DNA of 64,000 nt, taken from assembly GCA_028456385.1 (NCBI GenBank), contig JALNQF010000041.1, forward strand, positions 186,001 through 250,000, written 5' to 3'. The DNA comes from Ophiosphaerella korrae (Eukaryota > Ascomycota > Dothideomycetes > Pleosporales > Phaeosphaeriaceae). Each line of letters starts with the position of its first letter. Within the stretch, counting starts at the first letter, position 1. The notes below the pieces were generated by a model. It ran no database searches. It was given only the letters and a program-made list of their open reading frames with translations, and had not been told where the DNA came from. Positions 57,501 to 64,000 of this stretch are shown here, piece by piece. A program made the position numbers and the translations under genes.

Positions 57501-60246
57501 GCGATTGCGTGCCGGATAAATATAAGAAAGGAGAAAAGTATCGATGATATGTAAGCTGAAGGATCGAGATAGGGCTGGCCTGGAAATAATTACCCTTAGA
57601 GTTTTGGAGGCTCTTATATACAGCGACGATAAATTGCGAGCAGTCTTCGCATAAAGGATTACTTAGAATAGGCGGCTCTGCTTACTGGAAAAGCTCCTTA
57701 TTTTTAGTCGCAACCAGGGCATATTTGGTGATAGATATGCAATCAGCTGCATTTCTGCATGGCTCGCATAACAACGTCGTTTAGTTGCTTGGTGTCGATC
57801 CGAAAGAGAGCTCGAGTGATTTGGAAGTGTTAGCGAACAGCGTAGATTTTCAGAAGAAGTTGCTGCGAATGATGTTCATTGTTTTGATTTACAAATCGGT
57901 AAGGGCACTTGGTTTCCTGTCGCTATTGGAGTAATTAATCTGGTGCCTTATAGTGGAAGTAGCGTTGTTTAGAGTCAATGATATTCTGCTTCCCTAATAC
58001 TATGGTGCCGTCTTTCGCCTATAGTTCCGCAAAACTCATTGATGATAATTTTCTTAAAGCGATCACGAATAACATGCGTGTGTATGCTGCTACGCCCGCA
58101 TATTTTGTCAATATTTGCCTTCCACTAGAAATATATAGCAGCAGACTCGAATATGTTGGTTTCAGAGCGGCATGTGCCGGGCCCTGAGTGTATTGCTATC
58201 GCAAGATAAGTTGTGGATCTCTGGTAGCAACCGTAACATTCAATCGATCGTTTCAGATGCACCATCATATGCTGAAACAAGTGTTAACGACGACCTGGAA
58301 GAACATATCTTCTACTTACATGTTCAAGATTAGTAGTGCTTTGAAAATGCTCATCATAGATTGACAAACGTTCTGCTCCTGCAGATGAGCTGGATACTTT
58401 TGCGACCCTGCAACCCAGATTCTTTCCCCGCTTTCGCAGCCCTGACATATGACTCAGCGCTGCGTCTTCTAATAAAGATTCGGCAATCCCGCCCAAGTGA
58501 ATCCATAAAAATCACAGAAACTGCAGGGATGATGGTTAGCTGAATATTCGTTGTGCTGCTGTAACGCATGCTGTGAGGAGAACCCTTGTTCGCACCGAGA
58601 ACAGTACGCCTTCCTATCCCCACTTTCTGTAACACAAAGATAACAAAAGCGATTTCAAAAGTGTACTTACCCCATGGGGGGACATGTGAATTTTTGCATG
58701 ATTGTAAGACATGATCACAAGGTGACGCATATATCGATGCTAAAACACATGCTACTATATCATACCTTCAAACTGCTCTTATCATCATAATTTGGCACCC
58801 ACCGTGAGTCCTATATATCTGCACAACATGTCAGTCCAGGCTTCATTTAATCGGACACACGAACCAGCCTCGGGTAGTATCTTTTGGAGATGATGTTGTT
58901 TAATCGGCATGCTAGTAAAGTTTTATACACCGAATACCACAAGTCCGTATCCACCACGACTGACAAGAAACCATCGGTTTAGCTGCATTAAGCGTGCCTT
59001 TTAGCCGCCTGAGGAAGCATCACCCTACAGATAATACCGCAACTAACGTTATTTTAGTCATTGGACATCCTAACAGATTGCAAGAAGCCAGCGTAAGAAC
59101 ATCACTCAGATACAAAGGCATTCAGGTATGCGACAGTGCAAAGGACCATCAATTTGAATCGTGGCTCGTAACACGGAGATCGCAGGTTCCTACCCACCTT
59201 CAAGCCACATAGCAAGGATCCCTCCCTCAGATCCAAACACGATTACCCAAAGTGCCCATCTCCACCCAGCCAAGCACCAAAGACACAAACGCAACCTACC
59301 GCCCATCCGTTTTATGCGCTTTTCTTTCTCTTCTGCCCCATGTGCCACTGCTCTCTACTCTTCACCTACCACACACCCAACCCCTCCCCAACGAACAAGT
59401 CACACAACCCGCCTAGCTCAACCTAACTCAGCCCAGCCGATCATCCCCCCCTCACCTACCCCCTTCGAAGGGGGCTATCCGGACTCGCTTTTGTCTACCG
59501 CCCGTTGCACGTCTACAAAGAAGGTGGGAGCGTGACGTGGAGCCACAGGGTTCACACGGCCTTCCACGCGGATGAAACAACGAAGACACAACGCCCCAAT
59601 GGCAAAAAAAGCGCGCCGCGAAACGAGAAGTATGTTAAGCCATGCACGCCAAACGCTGCACCTACCCCTCGCCTCTCCCGTTTCGCGAGAGACAAAGAAC
59701 GCAGAGCACAAGCACGCTTTGTCCACTTCGCACACATCACGTATCACATCACAAGCACAAAGCCACCTGTTTGAAAAGCCATCACATTCATATTCGTATG
59801 CTTCCCCCTGCTCAACTCCCCATCCGCACCAACCTATCCAACTCTCCTAAAAGCAAAATCGTAAAAAAAAAAAAACGCCAATGCCCCCGTTCGCGCAGCA
59901 ACACAGGCGGCGAAGGTATCCCAGGAGCATAATGCCGCCGAAAGTAAAAAAAATAACGCCAGGTTTCCCAACCCAATACAAGGGCCCATATAGTTTCATT
60001 CGAGTGGTAAAAAGCACAAAAGGAGCAAACAAAAAATCCCCTTGAACCCAGCGGCCGTAAAGTCAGAAAAAGTCGTAAAAGTTTGGGCGCCAACATTCGA
60101 TGCTTTGGTTTTGGTACATGTGGGAGGGGTCTTAAACGCCAGATGGGGGAGACAAAAATTCATGTTGGTGAGATGCTGGGAGATATGGGCATCGTGGTCA
60201 AGAGATAGGAGGGGTGATGTGATGTTGGATGTGTTCACGGAGGAGC
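54525..60246. other. 5.7-kb gene-poor region, partly AT-rich
   Basis: No intact gene was found. The first 300 bp are the xylanase promoter. A possible CFEM relic lies near 55.4-55.8 kb. From about 56.6 to 58.9 kb the DNA is AT-rich with short broken frames; one plus-strand stretch near 57.65-57.97 kb looks protein-like but matches nothing I know. From 59.2 kb onward it is C/A-rich, then carries the 3' flank of WEE1 with short A and T runs. Confidence 0.55.
55430..55770 (-). pseudogene. Possible relic of a CFEM-domain (Pth11-like receptor) gene
   Basis: A signal-peptide-like start (MRWCLRVAVAVVLGL) lies near 55.77 kb on the minus strand. Further down, one frame reads LPSCTVQISTPLARDC, then a stop and an LCSS word. 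A neighbouring frame continues FTGACLGNSCDTG. The order of cysteines resembles a CFEM domain, but two expected cysteines are missing and no membrane helices follow. Treat as tentative. Confidence 0.28.
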
Positions 60247-63200
60247 TTAGCTCATGTCCATCATGTCGGTGTCGGGGTCGTGAGGGGCGTCGTTGACGAA
60301 GGTGGCGAGGAGGTCGTCGCCGGGGCCGAAGTTGCCCTCGTAGACTGTGGCGCCAGAGCGACGACGGGCCTCGACCCAGCGGCAGCCGAAGCAGTAGAGG
60401 ACTTGCTCTGCGGTTGGTCGCTCATCTGGATTTTGGTGGAGCATTGCCTTGACGACAAAATCCATAGAGTTGCTATCAAATCGCTCAACCATGAACTTGG
60501 GAGCGCGGGCAAGTTCCTCCTCGGGGCTGGATCCTCGGCGTACGTTGATGGATGACATGGAGTCATTGTCAATGTCAGACATCAGGAAAGCGTCCATGGA
60601 CACCCTTGATTGCTCAGACACAGGATCACCATGCGAATCGCGACTGAGGGTAGCGCTATCTGCACTCCAGGTCAAGCTGGGAAGCACGCCATCAGACTCG
60701 CCAGATCGTAGCATTTGCCAAAAAGTTCCGTTCTCGGGGATGACACAATTGCCGGCAATCTCAGCTAGCATCATGCCCAGAGAGAAAACATCAGCGGGCT
60801 TGTCAAAACGACCGGTAAGAGCCTCTGGTGCAAGATAATGGCGGTCGCCTTCGCCGTCGATATGCTTTGGCGCCGGCCATTGGCTCGCAAGTCCAAAATC
60901 AGCAATCTTAAGTCCACCCTCAAAGTCGATGAGGATATTAGCGGGTTTCAAGTCGAGGTGGATATACCCAGAGTTGTGGATGAAAGCAAGACCCTTGAGC
61001 GATGTTAGTACACTGATGATGATAAGGTAGGGAGTGCTGACCATTGACAATTCTAGGAGGATCTTCCAGATCCTGAAATCGTCCAACCGGCTGTTATAGC
61101 CAACAGTGTCAAGGTAATTACGTAGGTTGCCACCCTCACAGTACTCCGTCTGAATGTACAAATGAGCTTCAGCCTCCCAATGCGTCTTGATGTTGAGTAC
61201 GTGGTCATTGTTACGAAGAGCATACAGGATGTCAACTTCGCGTATCTTCCTTGCCCGGTCACCAGCGCCAGTGTATGGCTTCTTCGACTTCTTCACCACC
61301 CAAACGAGACCACCAGCAGGTGACTTGCCAGGCGAAGGCCTGACAGGCTTACTCACCCGATAGATTGTGGAGAACTCGCCTTGGCTACTATCTAGCTGCT
61401 TGACTTCGTGAAAACGTTCGGCTAGGGACTCATCCACATCATTTTTAGTGAGACCAATGGGAATTGCGCCTTGCACACTGTTGAAAAAGTGATGCTCACG
61501 TGGAGTGGTCGGGGTAGCAGGAGGTAGTGCACTAAGACTCTGAGCAAAAGGATGCGAGTCGCGCCTATGGCCTGAAAGCGAAAGTCTGCTTGCGTCCAAA
61601 GCTGAGAAGGCCTCTACAGGAGGTGGCGATGCGGCGCTAAACGAAGCACTGGTAGCTACTAATGTCTTAGTGATGTTCTTGTTGCTGAAAGAGCAGTTTG
61701 AAGGACGGAAGGATCCTCGCGGAGGACAAGCTGACTGTGCAAGCTTCTTCGAATTTCCACGAGGTTGGGGAAGAGTAACAATGGGTGAGGGAGGAGACTC
61801 CCAAGTGTCAAATGAGAGACCTTCGTTGTCCGACGATCTCTCATCATTGAGCAAGCAAAGGTGAATTGTGGCGGGAGTAGAGTACTTACTGGTAGGCTTA
61901 TTGTCGTTTTCAGGCGCAGCGAAGGTATCAGCACCAATTGAAGGACGCGAACGGAAGGTTTTGCGTCGCAAGCTGCTTTCTTTGGAGCGTCGACTGGAAC
62001 TACCACTGGGCTTTGTTGGTGTAGGAGGCATATCATCAGCACTTGACTGGCTGTCAGTCATCCTGTTCGCGGTTGGTGACTGTGTGTCTAGTTGCGTATC
62101 GTCATCGCCGTCTATGCTAATGAAGCTGCCTCGGCGCGGATGGGAGTTGTCCATGTTGCCGAAGATGCTTGTGCGCTTGCCAAGGTTATCCATAGAGAAC
62201 TTGGAGACGTTCGCACTGAACGGAGTGCTAGGTGTGCCGAATTGATGTTGAGGACGCGTCGACTCGCCGAAAAGGCTACCCTTTCGCTTCACCAAGGGCG
62301 TGTCCAGGTTATGCGTCCTGTCCGCCGCAGCAGGAGGAAACGATTGTCGCTTCGAAGGAGTATCAGGCATCACATAGATGCCTGCCCCAGCGGCCGGCTC
62401 ATCTACATTTCTGTTCTTCTTAGATAAAAGGCCAGTCGAAAAGGCCATGGGCGGTGGGGCAATGACCTTGAACGGCGTGTCGAACGGCTCCTGGGATGCT
62501 TCATCGCCTTCCAGCACGTGTGGTCGGCAAGCGCCAATAGGCAATGAGCGCGAAAAGTGCTGGTTTGGTGCTGCAGGTGCTGCCTGGGGAAATCCAAAAA
62601 CAGAGGACCGAGGTGGAGCCATTGGTGTATCTCCGCTCACATTAGAGGACGCAGATGACGGGGTATGGGCATAGGACAAGGGATGAGGCTGTGAGCTGCC
62701 GAAGCTATTGCGGGACGGCTGCGGCAGGCCCATGCGACTGGCGTCGAACATTGAGTTGCGGAATGGAGTCTGAGCAGTCGATGAGATGCTGCCAATCGAG
62801 CTATCTAGCGACATGCGGTTCCTCGTCTTGGATGCAGCAGCACCTGGGAGCGCAAATTCACCATCATACGCTGGTTTGGCTCGGGGCGTGTTAGACACAC
62901 GCTGGGACAGAGTCGACTTTCTCAGTGAGGTGGTCCTTCGTAGCGGGGTGCCGGTTGTGTTGACGGGCGAGGAGAAAGAGAATGCGTTAGGCTCAATGTA
63001 CACCCGGGTCTCTTCGGCTGCTTTGGTGGCGGGGATCTGGTCGAATATGCTCTCAAAATCGGCACCGAGACTGGAAGCGCCATGCAGGCTCCGCCTTTTA
63101 GCGACCGGACTGCTGCCGGTGTCCCCGCTGAGGTTCATCAAGCCATCGTTGCGCTTGAGTGGGCTTGACTTTGCAGGTGGGGCAGGCGATAAATCGGGGC

Positions 63201-63750
63201 GTGACTGCGCAAACGCAAACTTGATGGGTTTGTCGTTGACTGGGCGCTGGTCAGTATCCATTGATTCGGGCGAGTCTGCGCTGGGCCTGCGGGGTGTGTT
63301 TTCCTGGCCCTGGGCGTGGCGAGGCACAAAGGGAGCCGAGTTGCCAATGTCAGTCGAGTCACCCAGCGGGCGACGCGGGCTCTTGGACTTGCTGGTGCGG
63401 GTGCGCGGCGATGAGCGGAAGGGTGCTGAGCGGCGGAGGGAGAATCTCTTGGTGGTTGGGGCGGCCTGCACAGCGAGTGGCGACTCGGGATGGGCCCGGG
63501 TCGGGCTGGTTGGCTTGTGAGGTTTGGGACTGAAGGCGCGCGCCAAACCCAAAGGCGAGAGGGGTGAGCGGGGTGAGTCTGTGTTGCGCAGCTGAAAGCG
63601 CGAAGGCTTGGAAGGCGAGCGGGAGAGGGAGCGGCGAAGTTGCTGGAGGTGGGAGAAGTGCGTGGCCTCGAGGCGATAGCTGTGGGGGTGGGTGGGCGAA
63701 GGCAGGTGCATGGTGCCGCCTTCGCGGTGTGGCGAGCAAGCGAAATCCAT
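60247..63750 (-). CDS. WEE1: Wee1/Swe1-type mitosis inhibitor protein kinase
   Basis: The CDS is 63750-61042 joined to 60993-60247 (1151 aa) if a 48-nt intron is removed. Wee1 phosphorylates Cdk1 on its inhibitory tyrosine and delays mitosis. About 760 N-terminal residues are Ser/Pro/Thr-rich with many SP and TP sites, fitting multisite control by CDK. The kinase domain has a modified Gly-loop (SSQGEFSTIYRV), VVKKSKKPY with the ATP-binding Lys, EYCEGGNLRNYL, the catalytic HLDLKPANIL, ADFGLA and YLAPEAL. The intron (GTCAGC donor, TACTAAC branch, AAG acceptor) is in frame without stops; splicing gives ELSMGLAFIHNSGYIHLDLK, matching Wee1. A second possible intron near 61889-61821 is uncertain. 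Confidence 0.92.
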   Translation of the reverse strand: MDFACSPHREGGTMHLPSPTHPHSYRLEATHFSHLQQLRRSLSRSPSKPSRFQLRNTDSPRSPLSPLGLARAFSPKPHKPTSPTRAHPESPLAVQAAPTTKRFSLRRSAPFRSSPRTRTSKSKSPRRPLGDSTDIGNSAPFVPRHAQGQENTPRRPSADSPESMDTDQRPVNDKPIKFAFAQSRPDLSPAPPAKSSPLKRNDGLMNLSGDTGSSPVAKRRSLHGASSLGADFESIFDQIPATKAAEETRVYIEPNAFSFSSPVNTTGTPLRRTTSLRKSTLSQRVSNTPRAKPAYDGEFALPGAAASKTRNRMSLDSSIGSISSTAQTPFRNSMFDASRMGLPQPSRNSFGSSQPHPLSYAHTPSSASSNVSGDTPMAPPRSSVFGFPQAAPAAPNQHFSRSLPIGACRPHVLEGDEASQEPFDTPFKVIAPPPMAFSTGLLSKKNRNVDEPAAGAGIYVMPDTPSKRQSFPPAAADRTHNLDTPLVKRKGSLFGESTRPQHQFGTPSTPFSANVSKFSMDNLGKRTSIFGNMDNSHPRRGSFISIDGDDDTQLDTQSPTANRMTDSQSSADDMPPTPTKPSGSSSRRSKESSLRRKTFRSRPSIGADTFAAPENDNKPTSKYSTPATIHLCLLNDERSSDNEGLSFDTWESPPSPIVTLPQPRGNSKKLAQSACPPRGSFRPSNCSFSNKNITKTLVATSASFSAASPPPVEAFSALDASRLSLSGHRRDSHPFAQSLSALPPATPTTPREHHFFNSVQGAIPIGLTKNDVDESLAERFHEVKQLDSSQGEFSTIYRVSKPVRPSPGKSPAGGLVWVVKKSKKPYTGAGDRARKIREVDILYALRNNDHVLNIKTHWEAEAHLYIQTEYCEGGNLRNYLDTVGYNSRLDDFRIWKILLELSMVSTPYLIIISVLTSLKGLAFIHNSGYIHLDLKPANILIDFEGGLKIADFGLASQWPAPKHIDGEGDRHYLAPEALTGRFDKPADVFSLGMMLAEIAGNCVIPENGTFWQMLRSGESDGVLPSLTWSADSATLSRDSHGDPVSEQSRVSMDAFLMSDIDNDSMSSINVRRGSSPEEELARAPKFMVERFDSNSMDFVVKAMLHQNPDERPTAEQVLYCFGCRWVEARRRSGATVYEGNFGPGDDLLATFVNDAPHDPDTDMMDMS

Positions 63751-64000
63751 GGCGCGGGTGAAAGAGCGCGTGGGTTGGGGACCGTGTTAGGCGGGGTGCG
63801 AGGACAAGCGCTGTGAATGGTGGTAGGCGAGCTGGTGTGCCTCTGGGGTCGCGTGGCAGCGAGGTGATGAGATCGCCCAGGCAGGTGCCGTACACATGAA
63901 GGAGGTCAGAGGGCCGGTAGATGGCGAGAGCGCGGGGTTTTTTTGCTATGAAGCGGAGCCAGGCGGTGTTTTTGTTGTGGTGGCGGATGATGGTATGTCG
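63751..64000. other. WEE1 5' flank at the right edge
   Basis: This 250 bp is the promoter or leader side of WEE1. No other feature is supportable before the window ends. Confidence 0.6.

Noticed and set aside
59140..59205. tRNA-like words (ggctcgtaacacggagatcgcaggttc)
   Set aside because: No acceptor stem, no D-arm and a mismatched anticodon stem. At most a tRNA-derived fragment.
60449..60838. Plus-strand frames opposite the Wee1 kinase domain
   Set aside because: Shadow frames of the confident minus-strand kinase gene.
61821..61889. Possible extra intron in WEE1 (GTAAGTAC donor, GAAG acceptor, 69 nt in frame)
   Set aside because: The frame reads through without stops and no family sequence decides the junction, so it was not used in the gene model.

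Overview
This is nuclear DNA of a filamentous ascomycete, most likely a Dothideomycete of the Pleosporales. Short introns (about 40-70 nt, GTAAGT-type donors, CTAAC-like branch sites, YAG acceptors), a zinc-cluster regulator, HET-domain genes, an NLR relic, a GH11 xylanase and a small cysteine-rich secreted protein all fit. No prokaryotic, organellar or viral features were seen. I resolved 17 intact protein-coding genes, most with exon boundaries supported by reading frame and family motifs. I also resolved four decayed loci (one of them tentative) and one transposon.

Layout. 1.7-5.1 kb: ENA-type Na+/K+ P-type ATPase (minus). 7.5-10.0 kb: Zn2Cys6 transcription factor (minus). 11.9-14.3 kb: TBC RabGAP (plus). 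14.3-18.4 kb: about 4 kb without a recognisable gene. 18.5-20.0 kb: proline/glutamine-rich protein of unknown function (plus). 22.4-22.9 kb: NEDD8/Rub1 in four exons (plus). 23.3-24.5 kb: frameshifted epoxide-hydrolase relic (minus). 25.3-27.4 kb: HET-domain gene (minus). 27.9-29.2 kb: relic of a NACHT/WD40 NLR (minus). 29.3-31.0 kb: ADE2. 31.4-32.2 kb: RPL18. 32.8-36.9 kb: a nucleotide-sugar/TPT-type transporter divergent from UDP-galactopyranose mutase. 37.2-38.6 kb: PRO2. 39.4-40.8 kb: Crh-type GH16 wall transglycosylase. 41.6-44.6 kb: Hrp1-type RNA-binding protein with a 1.36-kb intron. 45.4-47.0 kb: Gyp1-type RabGAP. 47.4-48.5 kb: cyclase-family protein. 49.5-49.8 kb: 64-aa secreted cysteine-rich protein. 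50.3-53.5 kb: second HET gene, split by a 1.34-kb Tc1/mariner element. 53.8-54.5 kb: GH11 xylanase. 54.5-60.2 kb: gene-poor, partly AT-rich DNA with a possible CFEM relic. 60.2-63.75 kb: Wee1 kinase.

How it fits together. Housekeeping genes (purine and proline synthesis, ribosome, neddylation, cell-cycle kinase, Rab GAPs, mRNA 3'-end factor) are interleaved with accessory DNA: HET genes, a dead NLR, a dead epoxide hydrolase, a transposon and a candidate effector. The clearest functional pair is UDP-galactopyranose mutase with a divergent transporter, matching the galactofuranose gene pair known in Aspergillus. No wholly new multi-gene system was found. The least expected content is the set of hidden pseudogenes, the precisely bounded transposon insertion, and several splice-site or upstream-ORF arrangements that could be regulatory.
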